Below are positions 19,505 through 28,223 of a stretch of DNA of 64,000 bases, piece after piece (the stretch's first letter is position 1; every line of letters begins with the position of its first letter). The DNA lies in contig OOIN01000039.1 of assembly GCA_900323505.1 (NCBI GenBank), positions 1 through 64,000 of the forward strand, given 5' to 3'. Position numbers and translations under genes: made by a program. The DNA comes from Ustilago trichophora. Lineage: Eukaryota > Basidiomycota > Ustilaginomycetes > Ustilaginales > Ustilaginaceae. Below the pieces are notes generated by a model. The model saw only the letters and a program-made list of their open reading frames with translations. It made no database searches and was not told the origin of the DNA.

Positions 19505-22500
19505 CTAATGACCTTGTTTCATAGCCCAGATCTCAAGCTTGCGCAAGAGACCCTTCAAGTTCTTGCCTCCCTTGTTCGAGTTTGCTTCTAGCCAAGCCTG
19601 CATCTTTTCGAGGCATCCGTTCAGCTTTTCGAACACTGCCTCTTTGTCCAGTGGCTCAGCTTCACCTTGCTCGTTGCGCGGCTTGGGGTTGAGGCAGACG
19701 TCGAAGAGCTCGTTCCACAGCTCTGCCTGCCAGTACCGCTTCATGCTGGCGCCCACTTTCCACTTGTTACCTTCCTTTTTGGTCTCCATGTATCTTCCGA
19801 AGAGGAGGCAGTGGGCGACAGCGGCGATCCCGAACCAATCCGTTTCAAAGGTGAAAGGTTCGCCGTTGCGCATCTCGAGGCAGTCTTTCGAGTCGGTATC
19901 CCAGTCCGCGATAAAGGTCTGCTGTGCTGGATCGGGGTACGCGGTTAGATCGATAGCTCGACCAAAATCAATCAGCGTCAGACCTTTGCTGGACCATCCA
20001 GCCGAGCCGTCGCGGGAATAGATGTTGGTCCAGGCGCTGGCCGGCGAAACGTCGCCCAGTCGAAGGAGGCAATTGTCAATCTTGAGATCGCCATGGATGA
20101 TTCCGACTTTGTGCATGCCAAGGACAGCGCGGAGCAGTTCGGTGATGAAGAACATGGCGAGGACCTCTTCCAATCCTGCCCCGCCGCTACTTGTGTCTGC
20201 GCCTGCGGCGGCAACGCCTGCGGTGGTGGAGTGGTTGACCACGTCGAGAAGCGTTCCCTTCTCGCCCAAGTCCAGCAGGAGGAAGGAAGTATCCGAGTAG
20301 CAGTAGAGTTTGCGTGCCGAGATGATGGAGGCAAGAATGGACGAAGGAAGACGCGATTGCAGCTGCGAGAGGATGTGGAACTCCCATCTGTTGGCGGGGG
20401 TCTCCACTTTGATGGCCACCGTGCGGCGGTCCGACTCGTCATCGTCATCGTCGTCATCAGAGTCCAGATCATCCTTGTCTGCCTTGCTGGAATCCGTCAG
20501 AGTAGTCGCAACAGAATCAACGTCGTAGCCAAGGAATACCGCACCGTAACCACCCTCGCCGAGCTTGCCACGGATCTCAAAGGAATTGCCGCCAATGTTG
20601 ACCTTGAAGGGGGACGAAAGCATGCCGGTGCCGTGGAAGACGGTGCCGCCCATGCTCTTGCGCGTCATTTGGTTAGATGCGAGGCTGGACTTGCACTTCT
20701 TCTGCAGCTCGGATAGGAGGTCGTTGGAAGATGTAGTGGTGAGACTGACAAAGTTGGGCATGGACTCCACGGGGGACTCGAGTCGCGCTAGGATACCGTC
20801 GAGCACATTGGGATCGATGGGAGAGCAGGGGTTGGACGGATTGAAGTCCTCGGCGTCGCCCTCCTCGACTTGGTCCTCCTCCGTGGGCTCTTTCTGCGAA
20901 GCGGCGTCGCGATCTTGAATGACAAGCGAGTCTTCGAATCGCTCATGCAGCTCGCGGCGGTGAGATCGCTCCTCTCCGTCCACTTGATCTTCAAAGTCAC
21001 CGTCGTCCTCATCGTCATCTTCTGGAGCTGGGCATCGGATGGTCAGACCCTTGGTCAGTTCGAACGACGCCTTGTTGTCCGCTGTCCAGGCAGAGCGGTT
21101 GGCGTCCTCGGCCGAAGTGGAAGCGAAGCTGCGTTCATCGGATGGACCCTGAGAGTCATCAGCGTATGCCGGGCTTCCTTCTTGTCGGACCGCAGCAATA
21201 GGACCAGCGGTCAAGATGGCGCCCTGAGATTCCTCTTGGTCATCTTCATCTGCCTCGTCCTCGTCGTCATTTGGGCGCCAGGACTTGAGGGCAGGGCGGA
21301 TGGCAGATCGTGTCGCTGTGCCTGGTGTGCGTGCGTTGGTGTAGCGAGTGAATTCGTAGGTAGCTTCGGTGATGGGGGTGAGCGGCTGGAATTGGGGCCT
21401 GAAGAGATGCTCGTTACCCTCATAGCCGGCACCCTGTCGGTCGATTGGTTCGCCATTCTCATCAACAGCATAGCCTTCCTCCTCCTCCTCCTCTTCCTCC
21501 TCTTCTTCAGTCATGGGCTCGATCCAACGTCGGCTTGCAGACTGCCTGTTGGAAGGCATGGGCGTAGCTGGCACAGCAGAGGATGCGAGAGCTTCCTCAG
21601 ACGCAAAGGTGGAAGGACGCTCAGGCGAAGCAGGCGCAGAGACGTGGCTTGCTGGCTCTTGTTGCATTCTGGCGGGCAAGTCAACCTGTCTCTCCTCGTC
21701 GTCCTCCTCCTCCTCTTCGCGATAGACGGGCTTGGAGCCGAGTGTGGCGAGCGCCGACTTGGATGCGAGTGGGGTACGCTTAGGAGTTGCGCCACCCAAG
21801 CCGAGCGCGGGCGTTCGGAGGGGTGTGGCTTGTACACCGACATTCTCGTCGTTCTGAACGGCAAACTTGGCGAGGTGGTTGGATCGTGATAATGGCGTTG
21901 GGGTAGGAGGCACGTCGGCGGCAGAGCCAAGGCTGATGTGACCCGGTCTCGAGACACTGGCAAGAGGGGCAATGTAGTCGTCATCGTCGTCGTCATCGTC
22001 GTCCTCGTCGTCATCGCTGCTGTCGTCGTCCGACTCGCTGTCACCGTTAAACATGTTTTCGACCTCGAGCAGCGTGGCTTTGGTGACAAGGGTGGGGCTC
22101 ATCCTGATCTTGGTGGTATTCTCACCCTCGCGCTTCTTCTTCTTCTTGAGTCCAGGGCGAAGGTTGAGCGCCACGGCGTTAGCGACCGAGTTGTCTGGGT
22201 CAAAGACGTCTCGGGATGGGAATATGCCGGTGGTCTGATCGATGTGGAGCGTCTCGGTAGGCTCGACAGCGAATGGGTTCTTTGCTGCGGATGGTGCGGG
22301 CGCAGGCGAAGGAGGCTTGGCAGGTTCTGGGTCTTCGGGGAGCCAGCGGCCAACGACTTGGTCGAGGTAGGACCATGGATCCGAGACAGCCTTGCTTGAC
22401 TCGGCGGGGTCTTCCCATCCTTCCATGACAGGCGCAAAACCTCGTTTTCTTGCCATGAGTTGCTCGAAGGTCAGCTCGCTTTGCCATCCGCGCTGCTTGT

Positions 22501-24142
22501 AGAAGGCTTTCTGTGCACTGGATCGAAAAAGAGGGTACATGTGCTCGACGGGAGCAACGTGCTTCTCTCGTTTGCCTCCAGCTGCAGCGCTTGCAGCCGC
22601 GTTGGAGCCAGATGCGGCCGAGGATGCGCTGGGCTGTGCAGAGCGAGAGACCGTTGTCTTTGTGCGATGTCGTTCGCCATTCGAGCCGGTGCTGGAGCTC
22701 GAGACTTTGCGCGACGATGGCGCGTCAGCAGAGGTGGGTCGCAAGCTGGCAGGGTCGGGAACGAGCTTTGCGTCCTTGTCCCAATAGGCGAAGGGATTGC
22801 TGCGCAGGAGATCGGTTTCGCTGGATTGAGGCTTGCGGCCAAGGCCGGCGGCGTGCTTGCCAAAGTGATCCTTGGGACTGAGGACGCCTGCGGGCTTGGG
22901 AGTAGCTGGGACGTCGTCTGCGTCATGATCATCGTCGTCGTCGTCGTCTGAATCTCTGAAGACAGCCAGACTTGAACCTGGCTTTTTCGAAACACCGCCC
23001 GAGGCACCGATCTTGAAGCTGTTGATGCCAGACAAGCGATCTACCTGGACGTTTTCCTGATTGCGCGATGCGACTGTTCCGATGTCTTGCCATCCCTTTG
23101 TACTGGTGGCTTGAGGCTTGGACTTGTACTGGCGCTGGTCGTCATCGTCGCAGAAGACGTTGAGCTTGCGTCCGTTGTTGACGACGGGCGTTGATGTGCT
23201 GGAGCCGATGGCACCGACGGTTGCTCCAGCGCCTCGCAGAACATTGGCAGAGTGACTACGAGCGGAACCGACGGAAGCCTCCTTTTCACCAAGCATGCTT
23301 CGACCGGCGGTGAGCATGGCGGCTTTGAGAGCGTCGGCGTAGTTGGTAGCAATGGCGGCTGCCGAAGAGGCTGACGACTCTGGCATGGCTTGGTGACCGA
23401 GGATGATGCGCGTCTTGTACTCTTCGTATCTGCGTTTGATGCGGTCGATTGGATTTGCTCTACGTGCGATGCCGAGCCTGTACATGGCGTCTGCTTGGTC
23501 GTACATACGTTGTCCCTCTAGGACGACGGCAAGCTCCTCGTACAAGCTGGCGAGCTTGGTGCCGATCTCGTTGGCGAGCAAAAAGTTGTAGACGTCTCGA
23601 GCGCACTCTACATTTCTGGCGTAGAGGATCCATAGACGAAGGTACCTGGGATCGTTTGTGTACTGTTCGCTGTTTCTAAAGTGACGCGTTGCGCGCTCGA
23701 GGAGCGGAATGAGGCCCGACTCGTGTGTTTGGCCGGAGGGATAATTGTCGATACACCATTTTACATACTTTGTCCAAGCTTCGAGAGGATCATCCGAGTC
23801 AGCATTGTCTTGGGAAGTGACAATGTGCTGGTGTTCTGCACGCTGCTGTGCAAGCAAGGCCTGTCTGTGTTTGTGCTGCATGTTGAGGGTGTTGGAGAGG
23901 GCGTGGGCGGATCTACCTTTTGCGAGAGGCTGTACGTTTTCCTTTTGTGACTCGATGGCGTTGAAGTCGATGATGGGTGTGGAGGAGGTCTGTTCAATCT
24001 TTGAGCCTCCTGGTGTACGAAGAGGTGTTTTGTGAGGAGTGACACCAAAGGCGAATGGGTTGTGCGAGTCGTGTGATGATGTTGTGGATGGCTTGCGAGG
24101 TGTGACGGCAGGTGGGCCCATGCTGGATGGTGCGCCCGTCAT
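19505..24142 (-). CDS. BUB1: Spindle checkpoint kinase BUB1/MAD3, 1545 aa
   Basis: Mitotic checkpoint protein that acts at kinetochores. Near the N-terminus is a KEN box (SQKENV, residues 67-69), then a TPR-type Mad3/BUB1 homology region (~118-245: DPLEAWTKYVKWCIDNYP, then the TPR helices). A GLEBS-like Bub3-binding motif (SELTFEQLMARKRGF) lies near 550-565. Long acidic and Ser-rich linkers follow. The kinase domain spans ~1189 to the end: Gly loop GEGGYGAVF, VAIKVE lysine near 1243, catalytic loop HGDLKIDN near 1350 and LIDFGRA near 1390. The HGD in place of HRD is typical of BUB1. Having both a KEN box and a complete kinase suggests one gene does the MAD3 and BUB1 jobs, as in many basidiomycetes. 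Single exon; divergent from the AP endonuclease gene. Confidence 0.95.
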   Translation of the reverse strand: MTGAPSSMGPPAVTPRKPSTTSSHDSHNPFAFGVTPHKTPLRTPGGSKIEQTSSTPIIDFNAIESQKENVQPLAKGRSAHALSNTLNMQHKHRQALLAQQRAEHQHIVTSQDNADSDDPLEAWTKYVKWCIDNYPSGQTHESGLIPLLERATRHFRNSEQYTNDPRYLRLWILYARNVECARDVYNFLLANEIGTKLASLYEELAVVLEGQRMYDQADAMYRLGIARRANPIDRIKRRYEEYKTRIILGHQAMPESSASSAAAIATNYADALKAAMLTAGRSMLGEKEASVGSARSHSANVLRGAGATVGAIGSSTSTPVVNNGRKLNVFCDDDDQRQYKSKPQATSTKGWQDIGTVASRNQENVQVDRLSGINSFKIGASGGVSKKPGSSLAVFRDSDDDDDDDHDADDVPATPKPAGVLSPKDHFGKHAAGLGRKPQSSETDLLRSNPFAYWDKDAKLVPDPASLRPTSADAPSSRKVSSSSTGSNGERHRTKTTVSRSAQPSASSAASGSNAAASAAAGGKREKHVAPVEHMYPLFRSSAQKAFYKQRGWQSELTFEQLMARKRGFAPVMEGWEDPAESSKAVSDPWSYLDQVVGRWLPEDPEPAKPPSPAPAPSAAKNPFAVEPTETLHIDQTTGIFPSRDVFDPDNSVANAVALNLRPGLKKKKKREGENTTKIRMSPTLVTKATLLEVENMFNGDSESDDDSSDDDEDDDDDDDDDYIAPLASVSRPGHISLGSAADVPPTPTPLSRSNHLAKFAVQNDENVGVQATPLRTPALGLGGATPKRTPLASKSALATLGSKPVYREEEEEDDEERQVDLPARMQQEPASHVSAPASPERPSTFASEEALASSAVPATPMPSNRQSASRRWIEPMTEEEEEEEEEEEGYAVDENGEPIDRQGAGYEGNEHLFRPQFQPLTPITEATYEFTRYTNARTPGTATRSAIRPALKSWRPNDDEDEADEDDQEESQGAILTAGPIAAVRQEGSPAYADDSQGPSDERSFASTSAEDANRSAWTADNKASFELTKGLTIRCPAPEDDDEDDGDFEDQVDGEERSHRRELHERFEDSLVIQDRDAASQKEPTEEDQVEEGDAEDFNPSNPCSPIDPNVLDGILARLESPVESMPNFVSLTTTSSNDLLSELQKKCKSSLASNQMTRKSMGGTVFHGTGMLSSPFKVNIGGNSFEIRGKLGEGGYGAVFLGYDVDSVATTLTDSSKADKDDLDSDDDDDDDESDRRTVAIKVETPANRWEFHILSQLQSRLPSSILASIISARKLYCYSDTSFLLLDLGEKGTLLDVVNHSTTAGVAAAGADTSSGGAGLEEVLAMFFITELLRAVLGMHKVGIIHGDLKIDNCLLRLGDVSPASAWTNIYSRDGSAGWSSKGLTLIDFGRAIDLTAYPDPAQQTFIADWDTDSKDCLEMRNGEPFTFETDWFGIAAVAHCLLFGRYMETKKEGNKWKVGASMKRYWQAELWNELFDVCLNPKPRNEQGEAEPLDKEAVFEKLNGCLEKMQAWLEANSNKGGKNLKGLLRKLEIWAMKQGH

Positions 24143-24640
24143 GATGACGATATATAATATGGCGCAAAGTGAAGGTGGAAAGCGATGGCTTGATGAATGG
24201 ATGAATGGATGAATGGATGAGAGGAGAGAGGGAGAGAGGGAGAGAGGGAAGAGAGAGTGTGTTTTTCTTTTCTTTTGGTGTTTGGCTGAGTTGGTGTTGG
24301 ATTTTTTTGGCCGCGTGTAGTGGGGCGAGGTTGGTCACGTGCATCGGCTTGGCTTTTCCTCCACAATTTCTCAATTCTCGTGCCTGTTGGACAGCTCTCT
24401 CTACACGACACGTTGACAAGACTACTGTACTCACACTTGGTGCTACACTAACTACTCTGTTGTTCATCATCAAGGCTCTCTTCCAAACTAGACCTCTCTG
24501 ATCCAAAAAAGTAACTTATGCTGCCACAACTTGTTGGAGGCATACGAACCAACTTTCTTTGCTCTATTCGAAATCCACCTCAGACATTCGCAGACACGCC
24601 TTTTAGATTTCAGGTCCAACGACTAGATCTCTCTGACACC
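24143..24640. promoter_or_regulatory. Shared upstream region of BUB1 and the AP endonuclease gene
   Basis: About 500 bp between divergent starts. It contains tandem GATGAATG units (about 24190-24220) and GAGAGG runs, with no gene. An in-frame ATG at 24518 could extend the AP endonuclease by 41 residues (a possible mitochondrial presequence, Arg-containing and with few acidic residues). Confidence 0.5.
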
Positions 24641-26617
24641 ATGGCGCCAGCAGCAACACCAACCACAACCACCCTCCGTTGTGCTTTGAGTAGAGTTGCA
24701 TCAGCGTCAGCATCAGCATCAGCATCAGCATCAGCATCAGCATCAGCATCTTCATCCTCCGCAGCAAAAACAAAACGCAAAGCCACAGACACAGCCCCCT
24801 CGGCCGCACCAAACAAAGGATCCAGTGAGCCATCTATACACAGTGACGTCAATGCTGACGCCAATGGTACTGCAGCTGCTGCTCCAACACCCGCCAAGAA
24901 ACCACGCAAAAAGCTAGTCTTGGATTCAGACTCACCCAGTGCACCCAAGTCACCAGACACAACCGCGGATCCGAGTTTACCAAACAATACACAAATGCCC
25001 GCATCCTTGTCGTACGACCGCCCTTCAGCATCTGGTTCGGTCCGTATCACCTCATGGAACATCACCAGTCTCAAGTCGAGCAAATCCAAGGGTATGATGC
25101 GCTACATTCAAGCAGAAGACGCCAATATTGTTGTACTCTCAGAGACAAAGGTCAACGACGTACCCATGCATCCCGGCCTCACCAAGCTCTACAAGCATCA
25201 GTACTGAGGTATCGGCAAGCAAAAGGGCTATGCTGGTCTAGCAATCCTCTCCAAAATCAAACCCCTCAAAGCTGTCTACGGTCTGCCTGGTCTCAACCAT
25301 CACGACACCAAAGGTCGCATCGGTACGTCGATTCTCTTGCTACATCTACATCCTATCGGTCGTCATGCCCAGCCATTCACTGACCTTGCTTTCTCACGCC
25401 ATCTCGTCACCCTCCAACACAGTCACACTCAAATTCGAAAACTCTTTTCTTGTCGGCACCTATGCTGTCAACGCAGGTGAAGGGCTCAAGGTAAGTGGAT
25501 TCAGCCATCTCTCTTCCGCTTACAATTCCACGATTCACCACACCCTTTTGCTTGGTTGGGCTGTGCATTCTCATCGATCTCTTCCGCTATCATCAGGTGG
25601 AGTTCTTCAGCACAGTCCACACATCAGTCTCGACAACCCAGAGAGCTCTCTTCATAATCTCTCCGTACGCTTGTTCCGGCATCCTCCGAAACTATTTTCT
25701 ACGTCCAAGGGCCTGATACAAGATGCCACATTCCGCCTCCTACTCCACTCCCTTCCACTCCCCAACCCATTCCTGACAAGACTCTGAACGCTAGCAACAA
25801 CCTCAATTGACACCCTTTCCCTGCTCTCTGTTGTTGCGCGCATGCGTCAAAGACCATGGCGACCAAGCAAGCTTGGAACGCTGCTTTCGCGCTATACCTT
25901 GCTGAGCTTGATGCGCAAAAGCCTGTCATCTGGTGCGGTGACTTGAACATTGTGCAGGATCAACGAGATTTGGCTGCTGCTTCCAAAAAGTGGAACAAGA
26001 GCCCCGGTTATACTGCCATCAAATGCGATGCTCATTGTGAGCTTCTTCAGGGCACCGCAACACCAACATCACAGCCACTGGTCGATGTCTGGAGACAGAA
26101 GCATCCTGATGCGATTGGCCATTACAGTGAGTGTAAATCTGACCATCGTATTGCACAATCCACGAGTTGGCTTCTGCGTTTTGGGAGCTGATTGGATCCA
26201 TCAATTCTCTCCATCTTGCAGCCTTCTATGGCTGGCGAGGTTTCTGCAGGTCAAAAGGCATCGGATGGCATCTTGATTCTTTCATTGTAAGTAAGGCCCA
26301 CATCTCGGGTCTCTTGCAATTACATTCCTGAATGTCAAAATGGCCTGCTGACCAACTTATGTTGCAATTTTCATGATTCTTCGGGGGCATCCATCCGCAT
26401 CCCAGCTCTCTGAACGCATTGCGAGCAAAGCTCTCGAGTGCAAGATTTGACACGAATGCTACGGTGCCAGTGACCATGTTCCCATTGTAAGTTGTCAGGA
26501 GACCATTCCTTCTTGACACCACGCTCGAACCATTGCTGACATCTCGTCTGCACCTACGTCTCACTCTTTCTTTTGCGTTGTCCATTGCAGTACTGCGACA
26601 TCCAAGGGCCACTGTAG
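24641..26617 (+). pseudogene. ExoIII/APE1-family AP endonuclease, broken by two TGA codons
   Basis: Base-excision repair nuclease cutting DNA at abasic sites. Six exons by family match: 24641-25322, 25423-25490, 25853-26126, 26222-26286, 26406-26486, 26591-26617. They sum to 399 codons, with phases that agree at every junction and GT..AG ends throughout. After ~165 low-complexity residues come ITSWNITSLKS, VVLSETKVNDV, KGYAGLAILSK, VNAGEGLK, WCGDLNIV, WHLDSF and YGASDHVPI, so the active-site Asn, Asp and His positions are all there. Two in-frame TGAs break it: 25205-25207, where family members have Trp, and 26448-26450, where Arg is expected before HECYGASDH. Translation should stop after 188 residues, before most of the nuclease. 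Otherwise intact; either a young pseudogene or an unusual decoding case. Confidence 0.85.
24696..24748. repeat. (GCATCA)n microsatellite coding for Ala-Ser repeats
   Basis: About nine hexamer units within the low-complexity N-terminus of the AP endonuclease frame, encoding alternating Ala and Ser. Length variation here would not shift the frame. Confidence 0.85.
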
Positions 26618-26810
26618 AAACAAAGATGCATGTTTTACAACAGCTCCGTGTGAACCAAATTGAATGAATATCAATGAGAGGCAGCGACGCAGATGTGCTA
26701 CATTTGCAGATTAAAGCGATGGTGAAATTTGTAGGGCCACAGCAACAAAGTACAACGTGAGGAGGCTAAGAAGCAAGCAGAAGCGTGAAAGTACAGATGC
26801 CGGTCAAAAA

Positions 26811-27779
26811 TTAGGGCGCCGAAAGGCACATCTCCATGAACGTGTCGTAGTTGATCTGCACCCAACCGCTGCGGTTGGTGTCGTGGCGCTGGAACGATTC
26901 GGTGAGCGTCTTGATGACCACACAAGCACGTACAAAGCGATCAAAGGTGATGCCACCTGCCGATCGAGCGGGACCTGTTGATGGCATTCCACCTGAAACA
27001 CCACCACCACCACCACCAGCAGAAGCAGCGTCAGAATTGACTGGAAGAATCAAGGTCAGCAGTCAGTCAGCAGTCAAGTCGGTCCAACTATCAAGTCACT
27101 TTTTGCGACCCATAGCCATGTCGAGACAAGGAAAGCAAAACAAAACTCACTGTACTTTTGCAAAACAATGTGGAGCAGCTTGGGCGAGAGGCGATATCCG
27201 AATGACTGGAGAGCGTTGGACAGCTCGTTCTGATCAATCGATCCTGATCGATCTTGGTCAAAGTGTCAGAAGACACCCTGCCAGTCCTGGATGTACTTCC
27301 AGAGGCCGGCAAACTCGTTGAAGCTGGATGTGTCCGCTACAATCGACGTCAAAGACGCTTATGAGCATCTTGACAGTGTCCAGGTCGAAAGGGGTCCAAT
27401 CTCCGTTGACGAGGGCTTGGCTCAGCTCTTGAGGGTTGATGTGTCCACTACGGTCTCTGTCCACGGCGATGAACCACTGCCACAGCTGAGGGTCGGCTCC
27501 AGCGGGAGGTCCAGTGGATGCGTTGAAAGCCTGTGGTCTGCCGTAGCCTTGGTGAGGAGGTGCACCGTACAATGACTGCTGAGCACCACCTCCATATCCG
27601 CCTTGCTGACCGGGAGGAGGAGCGCCGTATCCACCCTGTTGAGGGGGAGGTGCACCATAGCCGCCTGCGGTGGCGCCACCGTACTGCTGCTGCTGGCCAT
27701 AGCCGCTGCTCTGCTGACCAGGAGGAGGTGCCCCATATCCGCCACCTCCGCCGCCTCCATACGAGTACTGGTTGGACAT
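26811..27779 (-). pseudogene. Penta-EF-hand protein (peflin/ALG-2 type), frameshift and TGA
   Basis: Calcium-binding adaptor family. Exon 1 (27151-27779) starts MSNQYSY and encodes ~110 residues of Gly/Pro/Gln/Tyr-rich repeats (GGYGAPPPGQQ), then EF-hand 1 (DRDRSGHINPQEL) and EF-hand 2 (FDVDCSGHI). At about 27325-27335 one extra base shifts the frame; the family sequence resumes as SFNEFAGLWKYIQDWQGVF, then TGA at 27266-27268 where Arg is expected, then EF-hand 3 (FDQDRSGSIDQNEL). The intron at 27041-27150 has proper GT..AG ends. Exon 2 (26811-27040) ends with EF-hand 5 (HDTNRSGWVQINYDTF). Exon lengths fit exactly if one base is removed. Two independent breaks make it a pseudogene unless the assembly is wrong. 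It is convergent with the broken AP endonuclease. Confidence 0.85.
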
Positions 27780-28223
27780 GGTTATGTTAGATGAGTAGAT
27801 GGATGGATAATGCCGGTTGGCTGTGTTCCAGATGTTTGATAAGATAGCCGATGACAATTGTGGTGATGGTGGTGGTGGCAATGGTGGAACAAGTTGGCCC
27901 ATGCTCGCCAAATATGACGTCGATGCTTGCCCATTTTTGGAGGGGTAGAAATGTTAGAGTTCTGATACACACACAAAGCTGCATGGAAAAAGAAGAGTGG
28001 AGCAAGAGGAGGAAGGAGGACCCTTGCGGTGAATGTGTGTATCAATCACGCTCTGCTCAAAAAGAGGTCCACGTCGCTGTGCTGTCACGGCTCCACACTC
28101 CCTCTTCACCCTCTTCTTTTCCTTCCTTTCCATCTCGGCAACAAGCTTTGGTGCAACGCGCAACAATAGACGACTGCTGTACTGAGCTGGTCTCAGTAGA
28201 TCCGACGGGCCCACCACTTCACC
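27780..28223. promoter_or_regulatory. Divergent intergenic region, PEF pseudogene and MSC2
   Basis: About 440 bp between divergent starts. It has GATGGTGG-type short repeats near 27,870 and pyrimidine-rich DNA before the MSC2 ATG. No gene is seen. Confidence 0.4.

Noticed and set aside
20870..21889. A 339-codon + strand ORF antisense to BUB1
   Set aside because: It lies entirely inside the BUB1 frame and is poly-Leu/Val from complementing Asp/Glu runs; no start context or domain.
25205..26450. RNA editing of UGA to UGG rescuing the AP endonuclease
   Set aside because: It could restore the Trp site but not the second site, where Arg is expected.
25205..27268. TGA reassigned to an amino acid in this organism
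   Set aside because: Intact genes here stop at TGA (for example the GH17 gene at 44607-44609 and the 810-aa gene at 19238-19240), and the expected residues at internal TGAs differ (Trp and Arg).
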